Both the position numbers and the translations under genes were made by a program. From Verticillium longisporum (lineage: Eukaryota > Ascomycota > Sordariomycetes > Glomerellales > Plectosphaerellaceae): a DNA stretch of 64,000 nucleotides. The stretch covers positions 7,564,001-7,628,000 of the forward strand of contig JAETXT010000001.1 in the NCBI GenBank assembly GCA_019188255.1, given 5' to 3'. Below, one piece after another: positions 23,104 to 33,486 of the stretch. Numbering within the stretch: position 1 is the first letter of the stretch; the number at the start of each line of letters is the position of its first letter. The notes beneath the pieces are model-generated. The model did not search any database. It was not told where the DNA came from and saw nothing but the letters and a program-made list of their open reading frames with translations.

Positions 23104-26100
23104 TCACGTCGTAACAGCCGCTGCCTCCGGCTCGGGCGACTGGCCCTCCTCTGTCTCACCGAGTCCGCGCTCCTTTAGGATCGTGCGCAGCTCCCTCATC
23201 CGAACCGGCTTCGTCAAAAACAGGTCCAGCCCGCTCGCGAACCCTTCCTTCCGAGCGTCCTGCGACCCCAGCCCTGTGATGGCGATAATGGTCGTGGGGT
23301 CGAGCTTGTGCAACCGCTCGAACTGCCGGATGCGTCGCGTCGACTCGAGGCCGTCCATGACGGGCATGTTAATATCCATCAGGATGCAGCAGAACTTCTC
23401 AGGGTTTGCGGAGAATGCATCGAGGGCTTGTTGGCCGTTCATCGAGGTGCAATGTTCGCGACCGAGACGTTTCATAAAAATGCAGAGGATCTGCGATGGT
23501 TAGGGGCGCTTTCGCGATGGAGTGGCGGGGAGACATACCTTGAGATTAATAATGTTGTCGTCCACAATGAGGAATTGTGGGCGGTCGCATGCTTGAGGCG
23601 ATATGGTTGCAGTACTGTCGCTGCTCCTTGAGTTGGTTTCAATGATCTCATTGCCTTCGGCCTGCTCGTTGGCACCATCTGCCTCAGTGACTGCCTCGGC
23701 GAGGCTAGGCGCTTTGATGGCACTGGCTGCTTCGAGTTCCTTGATGCTGTTGGCTTCAGCAGAAGCCGGCGCCGGAGTACGCCGCTGCGGCAGCGCCAGC
23801 TCAAAGTCCGGGTCGATGTCCATGTTCCAGAGACGGGACCCTATGCCCGACACGTTGGCCTGTCCCAGGTTTTCGATAGAACTCAACTCCTTGGTGCCGC
23901 TACAATGCAGACTGTTGGCCCCTGAATTGCTCTTCTTGACATTCGAGACAGATGCCGCCGCGACCGTGTTGACCACCTTCAGCTGCTTCCACCGGGTCAA
24001 GGCTGTGGCAACCGCTTTCCCGAACTTTCTCGGCGTGATTCTAGATCTCGTCAGTACTGGCCGCTGTGGAGAGTTTCACGGTCTACATACGGCTGATGAA
24101 TAAACTCAAAAACGGCGCCCGCCGCTGTCTGCTTGAGCACAGCGTCAAACTTGATCGAATTGCCCGCGTTGTGGCAGACAACGATGCCCGGCAGGGGATG
24201 CTCCTTGATGCTGCGAGCGTCAAGTTGGCTAAAAGCAGCCTCGCTGTAAATGACAACATCGGCATCGGGAGCGACCGTGCCGTCGTTACCGCTGGATTTA
24301 CATAGTTGCATGTTGTACCAGTTCAGTGGGAGGGAGTCAATGGGTACCGCCGAAGAACCATGCACACGAATGGGTCCCAGGGTCTTGTCGGTGAAACCAG
24401 TCGTTGCGACCCGAATTGACTGCAAAATCTGGCTGTCAAACGAGAAACGGGCGTCGGGTTCCTTTAGCCGCTCTTGCCTTTGAGAGAAAGTCAGGGGCAG
24501 AGAGACCGTCACGGTGGTACCCCTGCCGACGCGACTCTTGACGGTTATGGACCCCCAAGTGAGGCGACAATGTGCCGGACGAGACTCAAACCGAGCCCGG
24601 TACCGGGAGCGAGGTGGTTTTCCTGCGAGAACGGGGTGAAGAGCTTGGTGCGAAGGAACTCTTCGGTGATGCCCTTGCCCGTGTCGGCGACGACGACGAC
24701 GGCCTGGGAAGACGTAGGGGAATTCTTGACGCCAGCCTCCTCCTGTTTGAGGCTGATCTTGACATGGCCGTGAGACGTGTACTTGAGCGCGTTTCCGAAA
24801 AGGTTCATAATAATGCGCCGGATCGCTCCCGGTTGAGTGCTGAAGGTCCACGCGGGGTTGGGATCAATGTCGACGATGACCTGCACGTTGCCAATGTGGG
24901 TCGGCAGGTTGTCTGGGTTGATCCGCGACTTGCTCATGTCGGTCGAGTAAATGGTATCCAGACGTTCTTGCGCCGGGCTCATGGGCCCCTGGGTACCATG
25001 CCTGGTCAGTTGCGCGGCCACCATGTGCTGGAAGCTGTGTCCGATGAAGACGCTTTCAATGACTTCTTCGGCAAGCAAGTCAACTTGGACATCTGATACG
25101 AGCGTCATCATGCCGGCTTCGATGTTCGTCGGTTCCTGGTCTTCGTGTAGGAGACCACGGCGGCCCTTTTTGTTTCTCCGACGTGCTTTCGAAGCTCGCA
25201 GGAATGTGTTGATCTTGCTATGTGCCAGCAACTGCGAGAGGTCAGCATGAGAGACAGAGAGAGAGACCTTGGAAGTTGCAGAACTCACATGATCAATGAT
25301 GTCGAGGAGCGTCTTGCCGGAAATCTCAATAGTGTGAACCACGTCAACCTGGAAAGCATCCAGCTGGGTACCGTGTAGCAGCTCAGTAGCGGCCACGATG
25401 CCGTGTAGTGGGGATCGCAACTCATGGCTCAAAGATCCTAAGATGTCCGCCTTAGCCTTGTCGGCTACGGCTGCGTCCAATCGCCTGATCTCCGCCATGG
25501 TGATCATGCCAAACGCCCTCAGATACGGCAGATCTGCAATCGTCGTGATCATGCGCGCCGAGTTCTTGCTCCATACGAAACCGCCCGCATGCCATCTCTC
25601 TTTGTAAGGATCCCACAGGGGTACCATGGCCACGCTCCGTGCGCCAGGGAAGAGCGAACCGATAGTCATGGCCTCGTTCCTGCGGGAGTAGGGCGACCCT
25701 TTCACCTTGGCCGCCGACCTGGGAAGCTTGGGCTGCGAGGCGTTCTCCTTGGCATCAGGTTCCTGGGACGAGGGATCCGAATCCTCGACGGACGATTCGC
25801 CTGAATACCAGGAGCCGGCTTGGTCGAAGCTGAAGATCTCGCCATTCGGGTAGCGACGCATGAGCTTCTTCAGAAACTTGTCAGTCAGCGTCGGCAGTGT
25901 ATTGGCCTCGGCTTCCGCCTGGTTAAATATATTGGGTACGGGGTGGTTGTGGGACGTGGATCTGCCAAAGACATGACAAGGTGTTTCTTCGTCGCTGATT
26001 CCGGACTTCCCAGACCCGCTGTCCTCGCTGCTTGAGGTTGGGTCGTCTGAACCAGTAGAGGACTTGTGCGGCGCCGGGCTAAACATCCCGCCAAATGACC

Positions 26101-27258
26101 CGACACTGGCGTCGAGGAACAAGGCTCCATCAACGTCGAGCGACTCCCGGATGATGTGAGCAGCCTTGGCAAAGATGCGATCGATTTCGGCCGGGTGGGG
26201 ATCCACAGGCGGCACGCTCGAAGCGTTGGTGCTCATCGTGCCAAACGTGTCGGCAGAACCTGCGCAGGAGCCGGCCTGGCCGTCGATGGAGGCAGTACTC
26301 AGGCTTGGGCGGCGGATGAGTTCGGGGCACTGGTCCGTGGCCTCCAAGAGACCATCTTCGCCAACATCGATGTAGGGCACATCAGGAACAGGGAGGTCAT
26401 CTGGTTCGTAGGGTTGGGCTTCGGCGACGTGATGGTCGGTGGTGGACCACCAGGTGGCGGGCTGGTCTCTGCCCTGGATAAAGTGGCCCAGACCCTGCAC
26501 CATGCGCTCGCTGCGGATGTAGCTCTCGGTACGGCGCCTCGACTCGAGGTGGCCCATGATGGTCTGGGCGAGGTCGGCCAGGAACTGGACCTGGTCGGGG
26601 GAAGCGACTGGCGGGGCTCGGGGTCGAAGACGGAGAGAACACCAATGTTGAAGCCCTTGGGCGAGCGAATGGGTACGCCGGCATAGAAGCGGTGGTTTGG
26701 TGCCTGCTTGACGAAGGAGCGGGTGTTGAAGCGCGGGTCGGCGGCGAGATCGGGGACGACAAGGACGGGAAGCGTGCCCTGTACCGTTTCGGTGGGGATT
26801 GCCTCATGGGCGTCGGCGTCGACGAGAACGTGGTCACAGATGCCAAAGGCACGAGGGACCGCCGTGCCGCAGAGCCACAGGTGGTCTTGGATACGGGTGG
26901 CATTGGCGTGGAGGGGGATGGTGGGCGTGGCTTCGGCGACGATGTACTGACGACGGCTGTCGAAGAGGGAGACGAGGGCGCGCGAGGCGTTCAGACGGAG
27001 AGCACATAGCTGGGCGAGGGCGGTCAGGTTGGTGTCGGAGCAGGAGGTGAGGGCGTCGCGGGGGATGGGACGTTCGAGTTCGTTGACGATAGTTTTCGAG
27101 ATGAGTAGGGAGTCGTATCTGCAGGGTGTCAGTCCGTTCGGTTCTGTGTGGCGTTGGAAGCGGGGGTTGTCTGGGTACTTCAGTCTCCCACTCGCGGGCA
27201 CCGCCCATGGCTCCGTTTCCCTAGTAGGCGGGGATTGCAGCAGAGGCTGCGAAAGCAT
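23104..27258 (-). CDS. GAF-type hybrid histidine kinase
   Basis: Domains in order: an N-terminal GAF domain (LTALAQLCALRLNASRALVS to FYAGVPIRSPKGFNIG), a long Ser/Pro linker, a HisKA with the H-box LGSLSHELRSPLHGIVAATE, an HATPase with the N-box MNLFGNALKYTS and G-boxes ADTGKGI and GTGLGLSLVRHI, then a receiver with FLIVDDNIINLK, the phospho-acceptor in LMDINMPVMDG and the lysine in LFLTKPV. Introns include 27119-27178, ones near 25230-25285 and 24060, and one in the receiver near 23490. Such kinases sense stress in the cytosol and pass phosphate to Ypd1-type proteins. Two single-base losses break the frame, in a G run at 26597-26601 (after GAF) and a C run at 24552-24556 (after the G2 box). 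Every motif is intact, so these are suspected base-call errors. Confidence 0.9.
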
Positions 27259-27656
27259 GGAGAGGGTTGGTTTTCAACCTGGTGATGTTGAGGCTGGCTT
27301 TGGTCGTGCAATGGGTTGGCGGGCGAGGGAGGACGAGGACATTGAAAGTGACGCGAACGAGGAGGGACGATTGACTGTGCGCAGGACGAGATGCTTTGGA
27401 GTTGGTAACGGACTGTGGTTTTCCCCAGGGGACACGGGGGAAGGGGCCGAGAGGAGGGAGTGGTCCGGAGCCTGGCCAGACTCTGTAGCGGTCCAACGAC
27501 GTCAGAAGGTCTGTACAACTATCCGTGGTACCGTTGCGCTGGCCGCTTCTTGTCGGTAGCGTACTTGTTGCTTCTTACAGTGCCTGAAGGCTTAGGTTTC
27601 GGGGCAAGCCAGCCGGATAAATCGTCGATTGGCCGATCTCCGGGGCCTTCGTTTCG

Positions 27657-27744
27657 TAGGTGGTAGGTGGTAGGTTGGTAGGTTGGTAGGTTGGTAGGTT
27701 GGTAGGTTGGTAGGTTGGTAGGTTGGTAGGTTGGTAGGTTGGTA
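27657..27744. repeat. 8-bp tandem repeat GGTAGGTT, about 10 units
   Basis: An almost perfect run of GGTAGGTT units with irregular GTAGGTG units at its left end. It lies between the divergently oriented histidine kinase and receptor genes, about 170 bp before the receptor start. Confidence 0.95.
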
Positions 27745-27911
27745 TGTTCGCCGCAGAGGCGGCCAGCCGGGGCAGTGATATTCTTTAATTCATCAACCTC
27801 TGAACCTAGTGCGCCCCCAACTGCCGCCTCTGCGCCTACAAGACCAGGCTCCACAGCCGCCCAGAAGAAATCGATCCTCATTCCCATCCATCATCCTATA
27901 CGCTCTCAATC

Positions 27912-30890
27912 ATGCCCGACAACGACATCCGCCTGCTCGCCCTCGACGGCGTGCGGCGTCCGTGGCCTCTCCTCCCTTATGATCCTGCGCAACCTCATGA
28001 CCACCATCAACCCCGACAACCCGCCCAAGCCTTGCGACTACTTAGACATGATCGGCGGCCTCATCACCGTCATGCGCGGCCGCCTGCGCATGTCCGTCGA
28101 CGACTGCATCACCGCCTACGCCTCCCTATCCGACGAGGTGTTCGAGAAGAAGAGCGACAGAGTCAGAATCAACGGGCAACTGCAGGGAAGGTTCGACAGC
28201 AAGGCTCTCGAACGGGCCATCAAACAGATCCTCAAGCGTACCGGCCACGACGAGAATGCCCTCCTCAAGGACGCTTCCAATATATGCAGAGTGTACGCCT
28301 ACATTCGTGTCTCTTTTAATCACAGCTGACCCTACAGGTTCGTCTGCGCGACGAGCAAGGAAACCGCCGACACCGTCTGTCTGACGAGCTACCGCTCCCC
28401 CAGGTCGACCCACCTGCTCGACTGCACCACCGTCTGGAAGGCCTGCTGCGTCACCTCCGCCGCCACCACCTTGTTCGACGCCGTGACCATCGGCTCCTTC
28501 GGCGAGCAGTTCGTCGATGGCGCCCTCGGCACGAATAACCCCATCTCCGCCCTCTGGACCCAGGTCCAGGACGTGTGGGGCGATCGCCTGCGGGGCTGCC
28601 TACGTGTCGATCGGCACGGGAGTGCCCGCCCTACGACCGGTGCGGGACGACGCGCTAGGGATCTAGGCGACGCTGAAGGAACTCGCGACGGAAACCGAAA
28701 AGACAGCCGAGCAGTTCCGCCGCGACAAGGCCGAGCTCGACGACGACGGCCGCTACTTCCGCTTTAATGTCGTCCGCGGCCTCAAGCATATCGGCCTAGA
28801 GGAGTCAAAGAGGAAGGCGGAGATTGCAGCAGCTACGGGACGGTATGTCGCGTCGCAAGAGGCGTTGAAGCGCATGAGGACGTGCACCAACGGTCTCGCG
28901 AGGAGGCAGTGTTAGTCATTCCCATAGCCAGGAATATATTGTTACTATCACCTGCTAATTGGTCGCCAACTCGTTAGACCTCGGCCCGTACAAGACGCCC
29001 TTCAGCCTACAGGGCGTGCCCGTGTCGGCCAAGTTCGTCGACAGGCCGTCCGACACGGCCCGCTTGGAGGAATGCCTCCTCTCCCGGCGGTCGCACCGAA
29101 AGGGGAAGAAGGTCTTTGTGCTGCATGGACTCGGCGGCGTTGGTAAGACGCAGCTGGCCGTCGACTTCGCCCGACGCCACCAAGCCGCGTTCAGCTCGGT
29201 CTTCTGGCTCGACGGCCGTTCGGACGACCGGCTGAGGCGGAGTATCGCCGGGTGTATCAACAGAATACCTGAGGGACAGATTCCCTTGGCAAGCCGGCAG
29301 CAGGCCGAGGGACGCAGTGTGGAGGACTTGGGCGCGGCGGTGGTCAGCGTAATGGCGTGGCGCGGACGGCCAGACAACCACAGCTGACTTCTCGTCTTTG
29401 ACAACGTCGACCTGGACCACGAACAGGGCGGGGTGGTGGGTGTGTACGATGTCAGGCAGTATATGCCGTGGGACCACGGGTCAGTCCTGGTCACGACGCG
29501 GGTGTCGCGGCTGGCGCAGCTGGCGCCGCCGGGCAACTCGTGCAAACTGGCCAAGGTCGACGATGGCCTCGGCAGGGCCATCCTTGGTGGTGAGTGGTCC
29601 TGCACTTGTTGTTGCGACAGAGCTTACGGCTAACGTCACATCATACCCCGACGCCGACCGGCTCCTGAACCTCCTTGACGACCTACCACTGGCGCTAGCC
29701 CAGGCGGCCTCCTACCTCTGGGAAACAGGAATCAGTATTGCGAAGTACTTGAAGATCTACCAACACCAGTGGGACGTGTTGATGGCCTCTGAATCGGGCC
29801 ACCCCTTGCTAGACTATGAACAGGGCAGCATCGCGACGACCTGGACGGTGTCGCTCCGACAGATCGAGGATATGAACGCCGCCGCCGCCGCTAGCCTGCT
29901 GCGCCTCTGGGCCTTTCTCGACAACAAGCATATGTGGCATGGGCTGTTGACAGTGGCAGCCGGCGGTGGCTCACAGCAATGGCCCGGGTGGCTCAAGGAG
30001 CTGGCCGGCAGCGAAGTGCGATTTCTCGACGCCATCCGGCTTCTCCTCCGCTACTCCATGATCGAGACACAAGAGGGTACCGGCGACGGCTACTCAATGC
30101 ACCCGGTTGTGCACACATGGGCGTCGCACCTGGACGGCCGCAGTCGCGGGGCAGAGCAGGCGCGACTGGGGCTCATGATGGTCGGACTGTCGGTACCGAC
30201 TTCCGATGAGAAGGAATATTGGGTGGTGCAGCAGCAGCTCTTGCCACATGCGCAGCGGTGCGCGGAATGGATGCAGAGCGGATCTCCCGACATTTTCAAG
30301 CATATTGACAAAAGTATATTCAGGCCTCTTAATAGCCTGGGAACCCTCTACGCGGACCAAGGTAAGCTGGCGGAGGCGGAGGAGATGTATCGGCGAGCGC
30401 TGGCCGGTCGTGAGAAGGCCCTTCGACCGACCGCACGGACACTCTTGGCACCGTCAATAACCGGGGGCTTCTCTATAAGAACCAAGGCAAGCTAGCCGAA
30501 GCGGCGGGGATGTATCGGCGAGCGCTGGCCGGCCGTGAGAAAGCCCTTGGACCCAACCACACGGACACTCTCCGCACCGTCAACAACCTGGGAATCCTCT
30601 ACGCGAACCAAGGCAAGCTGGCCGAGGCAGAGGAGATGTTTCAACGAGCACTGGCCGGCTATGAGAACGCCCTTGGACCCGACCATCCAACCACAAAGTT
30701 AGTGTCGCGCAATCGAGACCAACTACGACACATTACAGGTTAGTCAGTCTACTATGGTAGGCTATAGGCCTAGCGGCTGACTTGGTTCGCAGAAATACCA
30801 GAAAGCGGGAGGAAGCCGCAATGGAAGAGGGTTGGGATGCAGATACAAACACTTGTTCGAACTGGTCGGTTTCGGAAGCCGAAGGTGTGA
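27912..30890 (+). pseudogene. Patatin-NB-ARC-TPR NLR-type receptor, broken
   Basis: ATG at 27912 opens a patatin-like phospholipase domain (DNDIRLLALDG, GVRGLSSLMILRNLM, later FGEQFVDGALGTNNPI and YVSIGTGVPALRP). After an intron near 28915-28978 follows an NB-ARC domain with the P-loop LHGLGGVGKTQLAVDFARRH, LLVFDNVDL and SVLVTTRVSRL, then a helical region and at least three 42-residue TPRs (NQGKLAEAEEMYRRALAGRE), ending at 30890 after a last intron. In fungi such NLRs act in incompatibility or immunity-type cell death. Damage: a one-base change in the oxyanion loop (27945), absence of the GxSxG motif, frameshifts near 28600, 29590 and 30440, a TAG near 28664 and a TGA at 29385. Confidence 0.85.
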
Positions 30891-31997
30891 AACGATGGAG
30901 ATGACCACGCAGGTTGAGTGTTGAGATGACGGTCTTGGATGTTGCAGAGTCGGACAAACTCGTCGTGGGTGAAGTAGTGGCAAGAGAACACGGCCCGAAC
31001 ACAACCACCATCTTCTGCCCGCCCCCGCGCTCCCTAAGTATCATGGGACACTGCTACTTGGGCCATTGTTCTTCAGTCAACATCAATTATTACATAGTTT
31101 GACGTATCTTCCGTCTAGCGAGTCCGGATTCAATCCATACTTGGTAGTATGCATCGGTGGCCAGGGAAGAAGACCGAGGCAGAGGTTGTACGCCAGACGG
31201 ATTGAGGAAGTGGGAAAGTGTAAAATGCCTTCAAACGTTAAGATAAGAACAAGATGGACTAGGAAAGGCTTTTTGGCGTTTGGTGAGCATCAAGCCAAGG
31301 TGATCATGTTCTAGCCATGATGACTGGCGGCCTGGAAGAAGGAGATGGGCGTGGCAGAAGTAATCATCTTCAGAGCTCTAAGTCCGACTTTCTTCTCTGG
31401 TAGTGCAGCAGCTCTTCGTCTGCGCCGCTCGAATTCATTCGGCGGATGCGATCGCGCAATTTGAGGCCGGCTTCTCTGCCGTCCATACATGTCTGGTCAG
31501 AGCATCAGTAACACTAATCCTCATGATCCACTTGTTCTCCGCTTCCGGGATTCGTGACGAACACCTTGCCTTTCGAGGTCTCACCGGTCTATTACATCAA
31601 GCGTCTGGCTCAGGCAAGACGGCTGCGGCAGCAAGGGCTCAGTTCCCGTGCCAAAGCATTTTTACATCCCGAGGTCTCATGCCGCCAGTCCTGAGTACTA
31701 GACTCCCGACCTCCCTCCTCTGCTGCTGCCTCTCTCTGTTTTTCTATTTTCCCATCTTATTGGTTTTGATGTGACCGACCTGGCCACAATGTTGCACTTT
31801 CGGCTCGTCCCGGGAGCGATATCGGGCTCGGATGATCCAGCGTCGGCGCCATTGCTCAACTTAGGGTGATAAATGCCTGATTGCTTCCGAACAGGGATAC
31901 ATTGAGCTATTCCACGACGAGAGAACTCCTCACCTAGACATCCTAGGGAACAACCCACTTCTTCACCCATCGCCAACCCTCTGACGCGAAGTACTCC
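30891..31997. other. No recognisable gene
   Basis: Roughly 1.1 kb between the receptor and the coiled-coil gene; short frames without domains. Confidence 0.45.
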
Positions 31998-32491
31998 TTA
32001 CAACGGCTCCAAGATGAGTGCTTGCTGGCATTGCGGCCGGTACTTCAAAGTTGGGAGATCGCTTGCGTGGTGTGGCACTGGAATCATATCCTCGATATCG
32101 TTACGAAAAGTCGTGGGCGAACTCAGGTCCTTCAAAGCCCCAATATACTCGAGGAGTACCTTGTTGTTCCTCGCCAACTTCTCATGCTCCTTGTTAACCT
32201 TCTCGATACGGCTGATGAGGAGTAATGAGTCCTGCAGTGCCTTTTCGTGCCTAGGTCAGAACGTTAGCCAGCCATTCCCTGTACGGTGAAGTTTAACCTG
32301 ATGTGGTTCGCAAGTTGACTATTTGCCTGCTGACTCAGCCATCCTCGGCGACAATCTGTAGGCTTGGCTTACCAGCGCCGTTCAGCTCCAATCTCACGCC
32401 CCAAGGCCTCAGTTTCGTCGCATGTCATCTTCGGGCTCATAGCCATAAAGCCCTCTAGTGTATTGGTTACCTCGGCAAGTTCGACAGTGCC
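31998..32491 (-). CDS. Short coiled-coil (SCOC-like) protein, 5'-incomplete
   Basis: Exons 32491-32373, 32318-32298 and 32250-31998 join in one frame with CTGAC branch points and TAG acceptors: EVTNTLEGFMAMSPKM and TCDETEALGREIGAERRC, then QLANHIRHEKALQDSLLLIS, RIEKVNKEHEKLARNNKVL and LEYIGALKDL. The heptad-rich segment resembles the coiled coil of SCOC/DUF2205 proteins (Golgi-associated, Arl-binding in animals); this is inferred from pattern only. The first exon shown starts at an acceptor (TTTCCACAG), so the initiator ATG lies upstream. That region is now occupied by a pentanucleotide repeat and an LTR-like sequence, and the gene may be truncated. Confidence 0.55.
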
Positions 32492-32562
32492 CTGTGGAAA
32501 CAGGGGCTAGAAAAAGCTCTTAACTAATGATCCGAAAGTAGCCCACTCGCTATGCATTTACG

Positions 32563-32590
32563 TTACTTTACTTTACTTTACTTTACTTTA
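32563..32590. repeat. Pentanucleotide repeat (TTACT)n, about 5 units
   Basis: A perfect short tandem of TTACT units, seen directly. Confidence 0.9.
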
Positions 32591-32606
32591 TAGAAGATTT
32601 TAAAAC

Positions 32607-33106
32607 TGTTAGACAAGGGGGACGTAGTATTGTAGGTATAGGTATATATCGGAGGGATGTTGTATAGAGGTAAGGAAGTCGGTAAGAGGTAGGGCTATCG
32701 GTACAGCCAGAAGACGGGTTCGGCAGGGCCGTCAAGCGACGAGATAAGGTCTGTCCGTAAGAGTCGTCGTCCCGGGGCTTGAGGGAGACACGGGGCCGAC
32801 GCTAGCTATCGTGGGGCTTCGTAGGTCTGCCGTGAGAGTCGTCGGAAGCCGTCGGGAGTCGTCGAGAGAGGTTACTGGACATAGGTAGTCATAGGGAGGT
32901 CGTGGATAGATAAGAGAGATAGCTACGGATAACTTATCGATAGGAGAGATAGAGGATAGATAGTGGACGCTTCTAGAGGTATCTAAAGCGTTGAGAATGG
33001 AGACTGGTGAAGTAAAAGGCGTTGGAATTGCGTATATAACTGCGTGTCTAACTCTTCTCTTCCTGACAGGTAAAAATTGGAAACAGACAGAGCCGTACTT
33101 GTGACA
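32607..33106 (+). repeat. Candidate retrotransposon LTR (500 bp) with adjacent primer-binding-like site
   Basis: The segment starts TGTTAGAC and ends TTGTGACA, the TG...CA ends expected for an LTR. Near its right part it contains a TATA-like stretch (CGTATATAAC), and it is followed after 3 bases by TGGCCCCCAGGTGC (33110-33123), which has the TGG start of a primer-binding site. No second LTR or pol gene is seen; the downstream part is interrupted by the LINE at 33155. It could be a 5' LTR of an element cut by the LINE, or unrelated repetitive DNA. Confidence 0.35.
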
Positions 33107-33486
33107 GACTGGCCCCCAGGTGCATTGTGCGGGGACCCCACGTACTGGTCACCTACACACACACACACACAAGTTTATTACGCCTGGTGGCCTAGAGCCA
33201 ATAAGGCACTATTCGCTATTGTACATGGTCGCTTCCTGTAGTCTGTCCGAAACTCCCAAGCCCATAAGGGGTCGTCTTTCCGCTCTTGCTTTCTCGTCTT
33301 CTGTCTTTCCGCCGGTTTCTCATGGGGTTTAGATTGTATTGGCAAGCTGCTTGAAGGCTATTCTTCAAGTGTTCAGAGTCCTATCTACGGCGACTGAAGC
33401 GGCGCCTGCTGTTATTGACACGAGGTGTGGGTGTTAGGTTCGATTAGTAGGGAAGGGGGGTTTGCCGTGATAGGTCTCATCAAGGA

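Noticed and set aside
23011..23110. Possible tRNA on the minus strand (GGTTCAAGCCCC-like T-arm followed by CTCTGCCA)
   Set aside because: No matching 5' acceptor strand (TGGCAGA-type) is found about 70 nt upstream, and no cloverleaf can be drawn.
26692..27050. Plus-strand and alternative minus-strand frames within the GAF region of the histidine kinase
   Set aside because: Shadows of a high-GC coding region; the true frame has the GAF motifs.
27519..27887. Minus-strand protein with repeated NLPTYQPT units
   Set aside because: It is simply the translation of the 8-bp GGTAGGTT tandem repeat.
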